From: Bacteroides sp. CAG:927
Lineage (GTDB): Bacteria; Bacteroidota; Bacteroidia; Bacteroidales; Muribaculaceae
DNA length: 57,367 nt
Direction: 5' to 3'
Assembly: GCA_000431155.1 (NCBI GenBank)
Contig: HF985661.1
Span: 118,124-175,490, forward strand
The translations under genes and the position numbers were made by a program. The notes under the pieces are model-generated. The model was given only the letters and a program-made list of their open reading frames with translations. It searched no databases and was not told the DNA's origin. This document shows positions 1 through 7,460 of this stretch, in pieces. Position 1 is the stretch's first letter, and every line of letters starts with the position of its first letter.

Positions 1-1
1 T

Positions 2-46
2 ACCTCCTGCAAATCGAACCTGACCAAGCCGTGCTACAAACTATGA
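2..46 (+). CDS. 3' end of a truncated upstream gene
   Basis: Only the last 14 codons and a TGA stop lie in the window. The stop overlaps the ATG of the following 41-aa ORF in an ATGA arrangement. In the second module (stop at 2132) the gene in the same position is a relaxase, so this may be the end of another relaxase, but the visible residues do not resemble either relaxase tail. Function cannot be assigned from what is visible. Confidence 0.4.
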   Translation, partial: TSCKSNLTKPCYKL

Positions 47-168
47 TTAGAAAGAATCCAATGTTGCAAAAACTCATAGACGACTTGCAACTCACACTTG
101 TGTCAGTTGAACGGTATAACCCGGATACTGATGCTATTCTCAAAACCTCAACACCCTCAAAACAATGA
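43..168 (+). CDS. 41-aa conserved microprotein, copy 1
   Basis: This short ORF begins MIRKNPMLQKLIDDLQLTLV and overlaps both neighbours by ATGA, ending inside the start of the DUF3408-like gene at 165. A paralogue of exactly the same length and position lies at 2129-2254. In the first 32 codons the two copies differ by nine synonymous changes and one amino-acid change (N/D), while the last nine residues have drifted. This pattern indicates a translated protein under purifying selection. The predicted product is a small helical acidic/hydrophobic protein without signal peptide or membrane segment. Its place between relaxase and DUF3408 genes suggests a role in mobilization or in coupling translation; I do not recognise a family. 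Confidence 0.75.
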   Translation: MIRKNPMLQKLIDDLQLTLVSVERYNPDTDAILKTSTPSKQ

Positions 169-671
169 AAACCACAAAAACACCTTCAACCACCGCATCC
201 AAGTCAACAGAGTTGACCGATGCACCCGAAATCCAAGTATCAACCTCTAACCCCCAAATTATTATGCAACCCGATAACTCTACCAACCTCAATTCCGCAG
301 TAAACAGCGACAATGCTGTTAACAGCACCGCCACTGTCAACGCCGTTGCCAATGAAAATCTGTTAGGCAACGAGCAGACGGCAACCGAAGCAACATCCGT
401 AATCGAAACGACCGAGCCGCCGAAGCAACAGCGCATCGGCAAGCAGCAGCGCAAATCGGACTTCGCCGAGTTCAAGGCTACATTCCTTGCACCTGCAAAG
501 CTGGTGAACCGACACCCGGTCAACATCGAGGACGACATCTGGGAGCAGCTTGAACGCATCGCCCGCATCCTCGGCGAGCGTGGCACCACCGTCGCCAGCT
601 ACATCAACGCTGTCCTCGCCGACCATCTGCGAGCCTACTCCCCGGACATCGAAATCTGGCGCAAACTCTGA
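165..671 (+). CDS. DUF3408-like mobilization accessory protein, copy 1
   Basis: The 168-aa product has two parts. Residues 1 to about 85 are low-complexity, rich in Thr, Asn, Ser and Ala. The C-terminal ~85 residues are conserved and run from KQQRKSDFAEFKATFLAP to the end at DIEIWRKL, with a central helical segment WEQLERIARILGERGTTVAS. This resembles the DUF3408 proteins found beside transfer genes in Bacteroides conjugative and mobilizable elements. The paralogue at 2251-2766 is nearly identical in the C-terminal part and diverges in the low-complexity part. The gene overlaps the preceding microprotein by ATGA. DNA binding in the relaxosome is plausible from context but not demonstrated. 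Confidence 0.7.
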   Translation: MKTTKTPSTTASKSTELTDAPEIQVSTSNPQIIMQPDNSTNLNSAVNSDNAVNSTATVNAVANENLLGNEQTATEATSVIETTEPPKQQRIGKQQRKSDFAEFKATFLAPAKLVNRHPVNIEDDIWEQLERIARILGERGTTVASYINAVLADHLRAYSPDIEIWRKL

Positions 672-700
672 GATAGGAACCGCATCGGATTAGCGGCTAA

Positions 701-840
701 ATCGGGAGGCGGCAAGTCCCAAAGGGATGGCTTCGCCCGATATCCAATAGCGTCTTTAGGATTGGAAAGGCAAGATACCTTTTGAGTTTCTCAAAAGGGG
801 CAAAACAGCCCGTCCGGGCGGTTGTTGCCTGCCTCCCGAT
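701..840. other. Candidate origin of transfer (oriT), module 1
   Basis: The 217-nt gap between the DUF3408-like and MobC genes is highly structured. ATCGGGAGGC-GGCAA (701-715) is repeated in inverted form at 825-840. Inside lies a perfect 9-bp stem with a 3-nt loop, CCTTTTGAG/CTCAAAAGG (778-798). It is preceded by ATTGGAAAGGCAAGATA (761-777), which is nearly repeated in the second module at 2833-2850. Relaxase oriTs usually have an inverted repeat beside a short conserved nic sequence just upstream of mob genes, so this is the best oriT candidate. The nick position is unknown. Confidence 0.5.
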
Positions 841-888
841 GGTCGCTCGATCCGGTGCACTCAGTACACCGACTACACCGATTTTCCA

Positions 889-1239
889 ATGAACAAATCA
901 ACCGGAAGACCGCCTCTCGGACAGGCGAAGAAGAGCAACACTGTGACGGTACGTTTCAGCGATTCTCAGTTCGACATCATAGACATCAAGGCATCCCGCG
1001 CCGGTTTGAGCCGGGCTGAATATGTGAGGGAGGGAGCGTTGAACGCCGAGGTCATCGGCGTACTCTCCGACGAGGAAAAGATGCTCCTTTACGAACTGAA
1101 AAAGCTCGGCCCGAATCTCAACCAGATAGCCCATCAAGCCAATGCCGAGGGCTATCACGGCGCGGCGGACAAGGCTGAAAACCTTGTGGACCGCATCGCC
1201 GCATATGTTCTCAAACTCAAAAACAGTATGAAAACATGA
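889..1239 (+). CDS. MobC-like relaxosome accessory protein, copy 1
   Basis: The 116-aa basic protein has an N-terminal ribbon-helix-helix-like stretch (about residues 18-52, NTVTVRFSDSQFDIIDIKAS then LSRAEYVREGA). A helical C-terminal region follows, containing LKKLGPNLNQIAHQAN. That layout is typical of plasmid mobilization MobC proteins, which bind oriT and help the relaxase open the DNA. The stop overlaps the relaxase start as ATGA (1236-1239), implying translational coupling. A longer frame starting at 822 is out of phase and was not used. The second module has a diverged counterpart at 2942-3337. Confidence 0.8.
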   Translation: MNKSTGRPPLGQAKKSNTVTVRFSDSQFDIIDIKASRAGLSRAEYVREGALNAEVIGVLSDEEKMLLYELKKLGPNLNQIAHQANAEGYHGAADKAENLVDRIAAYVLKLKNSMKT

Positions 1240-2132
1240 TAGGAAAAATTCTCAAAGGAGGGTCATTCGGCTCAAAAGTCGATTATGTAACCCGCGAAAA
1301 ACACGACAAGAAAATCTTTACATCCGACACTTGGAAGATACTCGGCAGCCGTGGTATGATGGGTGAAAAACGCAATCAGATAACAGCGAGCTTCGAGGCT
1401 CAGGCGATGCAGAACCGCAGAATCGGCAACCCCGCCGGACATATAACGCTGTCGTTTGCCGCCGACGATAAGCCGAAACTCAGCGATGATAAGATGCTTA
1501 AAATAGCTTTGGACTACATCAAAATGATGGGTCTGGACAAGACGCAATTTCTTATAGTGCGCCACTATGAGACCGACAAACCGCACTGTCATATCGTGTT
1601 CAATATGGTCGGCGACAACGGCAAACGCATGGAATCAGGACGCAACCGCTACCGGAACAAGCGCGTCTGCGAGGCACTGACGAAGCGTTATCGCCTCGCG
1701 TTGCCAAAGCAGGAAACTCCCGATCCGGAGAAACTCCACGGTCTTGAAAGAGCTAAAGCCGAGATTAAAATTGCGGCTACCGACGCTCTGCGCAACTCCC
1801 GCGACTGGCATACTTTCGCCGCTCTGCTGGCTAAAAAGAACATCCATATCATACCGAAATACCGCCGTGGCACCAACGAAATGCAGGGCATATCCTTTCA
1901 GATGGGCGACTATAAAGTCAAAGGCTCTGATGTCGGCGAGGCTTTCAAGTTCAGGAATCTCGACCGCTATTTCTCTCAGGCCAACCGTCACTCTGCTCCT
2001 AAAAAGGCAACGGTGCAGACCAAATCTCCGCAGTCCGGCGCATCGTCAATTTCCGACGAGGCAATGCGGGCTGTCAAGGCTACTGCTGCCACAGCCGCAG
2101 GAATGGCGGCGGACATAGGCGACAAGCGATGA
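1236..2132 (+). CDS. MOB relaxase, copy 1 (C-terminally short)
   Basis: The 298-aa protein has the Relaxase/MobA nuclease layout (PF03432-like): a likely nicking Tyr17 in DYVTR, then His69 in AGHITLSF and the metal triad His110, His117 and His119 (RHYETDKPHCHIVFN). It would nick oriT and stay covalently bound to the transferred strand. All five residues fall at identical positions in copy 2. The C-terminus stops after MAADIGDKR, about 20 residues earlier than copy 2, and lacks the PGxxYDPEE tail seen in copy 2 and in the remnant at 9815-9958. The final 16 bp (2107-2122) are identical to the start of that remnant, so the tail was probably lost by rearrangement. The nuclease core appears intact. 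Confidence 0.88.
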   Translation: MIGKILKGGSFGSKVDYVTREKHDKKIFTSDTWKILGSRGMMGEKRNQITASFEAQAMQNRRIGNPAGHITLSFAADDKPKLSDDKMLKIALDYIKMMGLDKTQFLIVRHYETDKPHCHIVFNMVGDNGKRMESGRNRYRNKRVCEALTKRYRLALPKQETPDPEKLHGLERAKAEIKIAATDALRNSRDWHTFAALLAKKNIHIIPKYRRGTNEMQGISFQMGDYKVKGSDVGEAFKFRNLDRYFSQANRHSAPKKATVQTKSPQSGASSISDEAMRAVKATAATAAGMAADIGDKR

Positions 2133-2254
2133 TTAGAAAAAATCCGATGTTGCAGAAACTCATTGATGACCTGCAACTCACCCTCGTGTCAGTAGAACGG
2201 TATGACCCGGATACTGATGCTATTCACAAACCCTCAAACACTGAAACAAAATGA
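2129..2254 (+). CDS. 41-aa conserved microprotein, copy 2
   Basis: This is the paralogue of the ORF at 43-168 with the same length. It overlaps the relaxase stop (ATGA, 2129-2132) and the next gene's start (ATGA, 2251-2254). The first 32 residues match copy 1 except for one Asp/Asn change, although many codons differ synonymously. No family is recognised. Confidence 0.75.
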   Translation: MIRKNPMLQKLIDDLQLTLVSVERYDPDTDAIHKPSNTETK

Positions 2255-2766
2255 CCGCGAAGAAAACTCCGTCAACAACCGCATCCAAGTCAACCAAGTT
2301 GACAGATGCAACGCAAACCAAAGTTTCACTCTCTAACCCCGAAGTTACAATGAAATCAGATAATTCTATCAACTCCACCTTCGCTATCAACGCGACTACC
2401 ACAATCAACAGCGATAACGCTGTTAACAGCACAACACCTGCCAACGCCAACAATCTGTTTGGCAACGAGCACACAGTTAACGTGGCAACAGCCGCAACCA
2501 CCACAACCGAGCCGCCAAAGCAACAGCGCATCGGAAAGCAACAGCGCAAATCGGACTTCGCCGAGTTCAAGGCAACATATCTCATGCCGTCAAAGCTGGT
2601 GAAGCGTCATCCGGCAAACATCGAGGACAGCGTATGGGCGAAGCTCGAACGCATCGCCCGCATCCTCGGTGACCGCGACACTACTGTTGCCAGCTACATC
2701 AACGCCATCCTCGTCGAGCACCTCGATATGTACGGCAACGACATCGAAATCTGGCGCAAGCTCTGA
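2251..2766 (+). CDS. DUF3408-like mobilization accessory protein, copy 2
   Basis: The 171-aa paralogue of the 165-671 gene has the same architecture: a Thr/Asn/Ala-rich low-complexity half (about residues 1-90, with NATTTINSDN-type runs) followed by the conserved helical half ending DIEIWRKL. The shared block RIGKQQRKSDFAEFKAT is identical. Low-complexity divergence with strong C-terminal conservation suggests that only the C-terminal half is functionally constrained. Its position before a MobC gene and relaxase points to the relaxosome. Confidence 0.7.
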   Translation: MTAKKTPSTTASKSTKLTDATQTKVSLSNPEVTMKSDNSINSTFAINATTTINSDNAVNSTTPANANNLFGNEHTVNVATAATTTTEPPKQQRIGKQQRKSDFAEFKATYLMPSKLVKRHPANIEDSVWAKLERIARILGDRDTTVASYINAILVEHLDMYGNDIEIWRKL

Positions 2767-2828
2767 GATAATAATTGCAGGGAACCACTGCACCCGGCAC
2801 ACCGTGGGGCAGCTTCCCGATGAACGTA

Positions 2829-2928
2829 GTGAATTGGGAAGGCAAGGATATGTTTCGGGATTTCTTTTTCTCCGAAAAAGCCTCCCGAAACTGCGCGTTG
2901 AAAAACGCTCTTTGCCTCCCCAATTCAC
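2829..2928. other. Candidate origin of transfer (oriT), module 2
   Basis: The gap between the DUF3408-like and MobC genes contains nested inverted repeats. The outer 18-bp arms are at 2829-2846 and 2911-2928, with two mismatches. Inside are TTTCGGGA (2853-2860) with TCCCGAAA (2883-2890), and CTTTTTC (2864-2870) with GAAAAAG (2874-2880). The motif ATTGGGAAGGCAAGGATA (2833-2850) corresponds to 761-777 of module 1. Conserved motif plus hairpin in the same place in both modules supports an oriT reading; the nick site is not determinable here. Confidence 0.5.
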
Positions 2929-2941
2929 ATAACCCATCATA

Positions 2942-3337
2942 ATGACCACAATGAGTAAATCACCCACAAGAAAGGGCGGTCGCCCCTCTAAACCGACCGA
3001 CGAGAAGCGCACCCATGTGGTGACAATCAAGCTGACTGATGCTGAACATGCCCACCTCAAAAAGCGGTCGAAAGCTGCCGGTGTAAAACTGGCAGAGTAT
3101 GTCCGTCATGGAGCGTTCCGGCTCACAATCGTCAGCCGCCTTACAGAGATTGAAAAGGAAATAGCCAGAGGAATACTCAATCTAAGTTCCGATTTCAATC
3201 AGGCGATTACCTGTTTTCATCAGCTCAAACTCCGCAGCGCGGCCAATAAATTGGCGGCTGTCGTTGACCGGATGTTTGACATTCTAAAAAAATTAAGACC
3301 CAACAAGGAGACCGACTATGTTTGCAAGAATCCTTAA
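2942..3337 (+). CDS. MobC-like relaxosome accessory protein, copy 2
   Basis: The 131-aa basic protein starts MTTMSKSPTRKGGRPSKPTD; an ATG three codons later is an alternative start. It has the ribbon-helix-helix-like segment THVVTIKLTDAEHAHLKKRS followed by LAEYVRHGAF, equivalent to REYVREGA in copy 1, and a helical C-terminus (LNLSSDFNQAITCFHQL). Role inferred from the family: oriT binding and relaxase recruitment. It overlaps the relaxase start by 20 nt, and the relaxase has its own AGGAG at 3306-3310. Confidence 0.78.
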   Translation: MTTMSKSPTRKGGRPSKPTDEKRTHVVTIKLTDAEHAHLKKRSKAAGVKLAEYVRHGAFRLTIVSRLTEIEKEIARGILNLSSDFNQAITCFHQLKLRSAANKLAAVVDRMFDILKKLRPNKETDYVCKNP

Positions 3338-4274
3338 GAGCGGCACATTTCACGATGTCGTGGGGTATGTGACGCGACAGTTTCACGACCCGAAAGAATA
3401 CACGCCCGACACATGGCGCATCATCGGAAGCGATAATGTTTTAACCTCCGACTATGCCAAGATTGTGCAATCCTTTGAGGCGATACACGGATTTATGCCT
3501 GGCAAGGAGAATCCGGCGGGGCATATCTCCATCAGTTTTGACAATGCCGACGCTCCCCGGCTTACCGATGAATTCATGGCTCAACTCGCCAAAGAATATC
3601 TGGACGGAATTGGATTCAAGGACACACAATACCTTATCGTGCGTCATCTTGAAACCGAACATCCGCATTTCCACATCGTCTATAACCGTGTGAATCTTCA
3701 TGGCAAAGCCGTCAACGAGCGAAATAATTACAAGCGGAGCGACAAGGTTGTCAAGGCTCTGAAAGACAAATACGGGCTTACATATTCACCTCTCAAGGAG
3801 AAATACGAACAGAAAAAGCCTGTGTTCAAGACAAAGATTTCCGCTGCCATATACGGCTGTAAGTCGTGGGATGAATTCTGCCGCCGTCTCGCCTGTGCCG
3901 GAATTGACGTGAAATTTCACGATGACCACAACACCGGCGAGCATATCGGTGTGAAATTTTCCGATGGCGATATTACGTTGAACGGCTCCAAAATCGACCC
4001 GGCTTTCACATATCGCCGACTCAATAATCTCTTTGAGTTCAACCGCAAGCACGGGCATCAGCAGTCAGATAATGCGACTAAGCAACCCAACGTAACCGTG
4101 GAATATGCTCCGTCTCAAAAGACCTCTCTTATCGGGGACATGATGGAAGCCACAGTCGGTGCAATCGGAAATCTGTTCACTCTCGGACCCGGCTTCGACC
4201 CGGAGGAACAGGCGTTCCAGAACGCAATCAAGAAAGAGGAAGCCAAACGTAAACGCAAATCAAGAAAAATCTGA
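3318..4274 (+). CDS. MOB relaxase, copy 2
   Basis: The 318-aa relaxase aligns with copy 1 at every catalytic position: Tyr17 (GYVTR), His69 (AGHISISF), His110 (VRH), His117 and His119 (HPHFHIVYN). The C-terminal tail reads GPGFDPEEQAFQNAI and ends in a very basic KRKRKSRKI, probably a DNA- or partner-binding tail. An AGGAG site 8 nt upstream gives a clear start at 3318 despite overlap with MobC. The next gene begins 2 nt after the stop. Overall identity to copy 1 is modest, so the two modules probably act on different oriTs. Confidence 0.9.
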   Translation: MFARILKSGTFHDVVGYVTRQFHDPKEYTPDTWRIIGSDNVLTSDYAKIVQSFEAIHGFMPGKENPAGHISISFDNADAPRLTDEFMAQLAKEYLDGIGFKDTQYLIVRHLETEHPHFHIVYNRVNLHGKAVNERNNYKRSDKVVKALKDKYGLTYSPLKEKYEQKKPVFKTKISAAIYGCKSWDEFCRRLACAGIDVKFHDDHNTGEHIGVKFSDGDITLNGSKIDPAFTYRRLNNLFEFNRKHGHQQSDNATKQPNVTVEYAPSQKTSLIGDMMEATVGAIGNLFTLGPGFDPEEQAFQNAIKKEEAKRKRKSRKI

Positions 4275-4276
4275 AC

Positions 4277-5029
4277 ATGTCAAAACTCTACGATGACGTC
4301 AAAAAACAAGGAGAGCAGATTGACGACCTGCAAAAGAAAGTAACTGGCCACGACACCCGCATCGAGACTCTGGAAACTCAAGCGATGGCGACACCGACAA
4401 ATTCGGACGCGCCGATGCCGAATGTAACGGTGTCAATTCCCGACAACATCGCAACCACCGAAAATATATCGGATCTGGTCGATGACGCTATCGAAAGGAA
4501 TACGGAGGTCATGACAAATGCAATAACGCAACTGTATACAACTGTCTTGCCGAAGCAGTCAGCAGCCGAGCCTTCCCCAGCGGCTATCAGCAATGAACAG
4601 ATAAGAAAAATCGCACAAGAGGCGGCGGACAAAGCATCGGAGAAGGCGATGACCATCCGTTATGACAAACTGGATGCTGCGGCAGATACCGTCATGCACC
4701 GCTTATACAATCTTGTCAACGGTGCTATATGGGCGGCAATCCCCAGGTGGGTATATATTGTTTTCGCAGTCGCTGTTCTCGCCGCCGGAGGCTTCGGTTA
4801 CGGCTTCTTCTATATGCTCAACGAAAACTCCAAGCTGAAAGATGTCGAATGGCTCTATCGCTACGAGCGCGGACTCAACCGTGACCTGAATGTAGTAATG
4901 CACCGTGAGCGTCAGATGCTCCATGGGACATCTCATGAAGTTGACAGCCTGAAATCGCTGATTCGCCACCACGAACAGCGAACCAACGCCGATACCACTT
5001 TCATATACTTCTATCCCTCAAATCTATAA
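4277..5029 (+). CDS. Coiled-coil single-pass membrane protein beside relaxase
   Basis: The 250-aa product starts with a coiled coil (about residues 1-40, DDVKKQGEQIDDLQKKV). A linker with VSIPDNIAT follows, then a second helical region, one transmembrane helix at about residues 157-182 (WVYIVFAVAVLAAGGFGYG), and an extracytoplasmic or cytoplasmic helical tail with EWLYRYERGLNRDLNVVMH. It is a paralogue of the 344-aa protein at 9964-10998, sharing (S)LPDNxA, WLYR and the (M)xYGT/HGT blocks. It lies 2 nt downstream of a relaxase. It may tether the relaxosome to the membrane or to a coupling protein; that is inference. No Pfam family is recognised. Confidence 0.7.
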   Translation: MSKLYDDVKKQGEQIDDLQKKVTGHDTRIETLETQAMATPTNSDAPMPNVTVSIPDNIATTENISDLVDDAIERNTEVMTNAITQLYTTVLPKQSAAEPSPAAISNEQIRKIAQEAADKASEKAMTIRYDKLDAAADTVMHRLYNLVNGAIWAAIPRWVYIVFAVAVLAAGGFGYGFFYMLNENSKLKDVEWLYRYERGLNRDLNVVMHRERQMLHGTSHEVDSLKSLIRHHEQRTNADTTFIYFYPSNL

Positions 5030-5038
5030 TCACTATCA

Positions 5039-5077
5039 ATGCCATCGACAGTTCCACAGTTGTCGGTGGCATTTTTA
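5039..5077 (+). terminator. Rho-independent-like terminator after mobilization module 2
   Basis: ATGCCATCGACA (5039-5050) pairs with TGTCGGTGGCAT (5061-5072) around a 10-nt loop with one wobble pair. A T-run follows. It sits 10 nt after the stop at 5029 and closes the mobilization operon. Confidence 0.7.
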
Positions 5078-5217
5078 TTATTCTGAGCTATGGGATATAG
5101 CAGCAAGAGACATCAGTATCCCCAAAGGCATATGTGTATCACTTCGCAGCCCAAAGAAGAACCTATATATTTTGCTGTTAGATTTCATTCGTAAGAAACA
5201 ATCATTATAATCATTCT

Positions 5218-6228
5218 TTAGCTGATTCGGTATTGTATCAAGCAATTGTTCGTGAGAAACAAATAGATACTATTCCCATAAATGGAACATGCTGCATATA
5301 ATTCACTGTTAGGGATATCAAAGGTTTCCCAATCTTTTCCTGAATTATTACTAATCACGAGCTTGTACTTCATGAATATTCCCGATGTATATCCTAAAAC
5401 CAAAATAATAGTATCCTCTTTGTCGGTTATAAGCTCTTTTACAAACGTATAATCGTTAGACGAATATATAAGTAGCGGATTATGTATGGATTGATTATAA
5501 AAATAAACTTCCACTCCATTAGATTCAGTAATTCCGGAAATACATATCCCATCCTCAAGTTCTGCAATGAATTCAGGTGATACCGGACATGTATATATGC
5601 CCCATTGTCCGTTTTTATCAAGAACAAACACATTATTGTTTCTAACGTATCGTTTTATTGCAATCATCTCATCTTTCCCCAAAAGGCTTTGGGATAGAGA
5701 AGGAGATGGAACACTATTTATGACATAATATGAGGAATCCATCGTTATCAGATTATGCTCATCCTTAAAATCTGCTACCGAATAAAGCAGATTATTTTTG
5801 AAAGCAATAGGATAAAATCTTGTTTGACCAGTAGAAGTTAATTTTGCCGAATATTCTGGAGCATACGTTATTCGCAATAAGTAGGCACCTCCACTTTGCG
5901 AAAATAGAGGCGTTAATAAGTAGGAATCACTTTTAATAGTATTTCCAATATGTGTAAGATCATCAAAGTAGAATTTTGATTTTAGCAACCATTGGGCACC
6001 TTTATTTGATGACATATATATTTCAATGGAATTACGATATTGAGTTGATATAGAGTCATTATATTCTTGATGCCTGCCAATTATGATTCCGTTGTTTTGA
6101 TTTAAGAAACAAGCATAACTAATTGTAAATCCTAATTGTGGGATACCATCCATAAATGTGCTATCGGGCTTCACATGGGAACAACCTGACAGAACTAATA
6201 TGATTATGATAAAATTGGTGAATCTCAT
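5218..6228 (-). CDS. Surface lipoprotein with Asp-box (BNR-like) repeats
   Basis: The 336-aa protein has a signal peptide with lipobox LVLSGC, so Cys16 is likely lipidated. The rest is beta-rich and contains at least two Asp-box-like motifs of the S-x-x-x-G-x-x-W form (SSNKGAQW and SNNSGKDW). These suggest a beta-propeller like sialidase or photosystem-stability folds. No catalytic residues are recognisable. It is AT-rich compared with the mobilization genes and lies on the opposite strand. It appears to be cargo of the mobile element; the substrate is unknown. Confidence 0.6.
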   Translation of the reverse strand: MRFTNFIIIILVLSGCSHVKPDSTFMDGIPQLGFTISYACFLNQNNGIIIGRHQEYNDSISTQYRNSIEIYMSSNKGAQWLLKSKFYFDDLTHIGNTIKSDSYLLTPLFSQSGGAYLLRITYAPEYSAKLTSTGQTRFYPIAFKNNLLYSVADFKDEHNLITMDSSYYVINSVPSPSLSQSLLGKDEMIAIKRYVRNNNVFVLDKNGQWGIYTCPVSPEFIAELEDGICISGITESNGVEVYFYNQSIHNPLLIYSSNDYTFVKELITDKEDTIILVLGYTSGIFMKYKLVISNNSGKDWETFDIPNSELYAACSIYGNSIYLFLTNNCLIQYRIS

Positions 6229-6269
6229 ATGTCAATTTTTATTACACGCAGCTACATCCCTATCAAGAT

Positions 6270-6723
6270 TTATTTAGCTATTAGAATCAGAACCACTGCT
6301 AAAACAAGTAAGCCGAGAAATCCATTGACAAGGTTGTTGTCAGCATGGTAGGGTGTTCAGTTTGATGTTCCAGTTTTTGAATAAAAAATCAAGAGCGTTC
6401 CACCATAAGTTGATGATATTCAGCAATAGGAGCAGTCTCACTGGCAATGATCAGAATCGCATATTTTTCTGTTCAAAAAATGAGATGGTTTTTAACGGAT
6501 ATATTATTGATCTACAATCGACTATACCATACAATTTCTCTCAAAACCGGAACATCAAACTGAACACCCTGTCAGCATGGTCTATGTTATTAAAATCTTC
6601 CGAACCATAGCGGATTTGCCTGTATGACACTTTCTGCCCGCGATGAAACAGCCGCAGACACCCATACCGAAGCCCGGCTCCGATATGTCTAATCGCCGAG
6701 CCGAACCATGACCGTATAAACAT
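6270..6723 (-). pseudogene. Small membrane-protein ORF split by a MITE-like insertion
   Basis: If the 221-bp insertion at 6350-6570 and one copy of its 11-bp duplication are removed, the minus strand reads as one uninterrupted 73-codon frame. It starts at ATG 6723 (MFIRSWFGSAIRHIGAGLRY) and ends at TAA 6270-6272. The restored C-terminus is a hydrophobic helix, GFLGLLVLAVVLILIAK, consistent with a small tail-anchored membrane protein. In the present sequence the frame runs into the insertion and gains foreign residues. No family is recognised. Confidence 0.55.
6350..6570. mobile_element. 221-bp MITE-like element with TIRs and 11-bp target duplication
   Basis: The ends form terminal inverted repeats: the first 22 bp (AGGGTGTTCAGTTTGATG...) match the reverse complement of 6541-6570 exactly, and similarity continues to about 30 bp with one substitution and one 1-nt indel. 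The element is flanked by GTCAGCATGGT at 6339-6349 and 6571-6581, a perfect 11-bp direct repeat. There is no transposase-sized ORF inside. An 11-bp duplication fits IS4/IS231-type transposases, which would have to act in trans; that family link is inference. Confidence 0.85.
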
Positions 6724-6806
6724 ATCATTTTGAGATTATTTAAGAATCTGTCGTTTAAAAACGGAATTACTGTCAACTCCGATAGATGTGACAAGATTGT
6801 ATGCAC

Positions 6807-7460
6807 TTATTTTGTTGGAAAAGTCTGCTCCATAACGCTGATTATCTCATCGAGACGTGAGAAGTAGTCGATTACATTTGGCTCATGCCTATTAGCCATT
6901 TTTTGGACTTGCGCCAAGACTAATTCTTTGACTGCCGGATAATCTTCAGGTGACACAATGCGTGTTAGAGTAAGATACTTAAACGCCCAGTCTGCTCCGA
7001 CATCTGGTAACGCCCTCTTACCCTCCAATCTGGGTATAATCTCGCGGTCAAACATATCACGTAAGGACGTGTATGATTGAAAGACTATGCCGGAACAGTC
7101 GGCAAGCGTGCCACAGAGTTTTGAGTAATCGCGCTCCAGATTGGCTTCTGAAATCATAAACTTATCCTGTCTGCCAAGCATATTTCCGGTAAATCCAACA
7201 GAAGGATTGTCCTGCCGGGCCTGCCGTGATTTGACGTTATATGGCTCAAACCATTTTAACAGGATATCAAAACGAACCATATAGATAGGATAGACGATAA
7301 GCACTCCGTCTTTGGTCCAATGGTCCAATTCGATATGCCGCCGTAAGCCTTGCTCTTGTTGAATAAAAGAGTAGTCACGTTTGCGAAACTTAAATCCATT
7401 GAGAAAAAGCTCAGCCTTTAGCCGATCAACTACGGTTAAAAATAATTCTTTGTTTGTCAT
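6807..7460 (-). CDS. Uncharacterised cytoplasmic protein in lipoprotein operon
   Basis: The 217-aa product has no signal peptide and no membrane segment. It begins MTNKELFLTVVDRLKAELFL and continues with a lysine/arginine-rich beta region (FKFRKRDYSFIQQEQGLRRH). Helical segments follow at the C-terminus (DYFSRLDEIISVMEQTF). It resembles the compact DUF4304-style proteins that often occur as immunity or accessory proteins, but I cannot place it firmly. Its ATG overlaps the stop of the preceding lipoprotein gene (ATGA), so it is the last gene of a three-gene operon read from 9407 downward. Confidence 0.6.
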   Translation of the reverse strand: MTNKELFLTVVDRLKAELFLNGFKFRKRDYSFIQQEQGLRRHIELDHWTKDGVLIVYPIYMVRFDILLKWFEPYNVKSRQARQDNPSVGFTGNMLGRQDKFMISEANLERDYSKLCGTLADCSGIVFQSYTSLRDMFDREIIPRLEGKRALPDVGADWAFKYLTLTRIVSPEDYPAVKELVLAQVQKMANRHEPNVIDYFSRLDEIISVMEQTFPTK

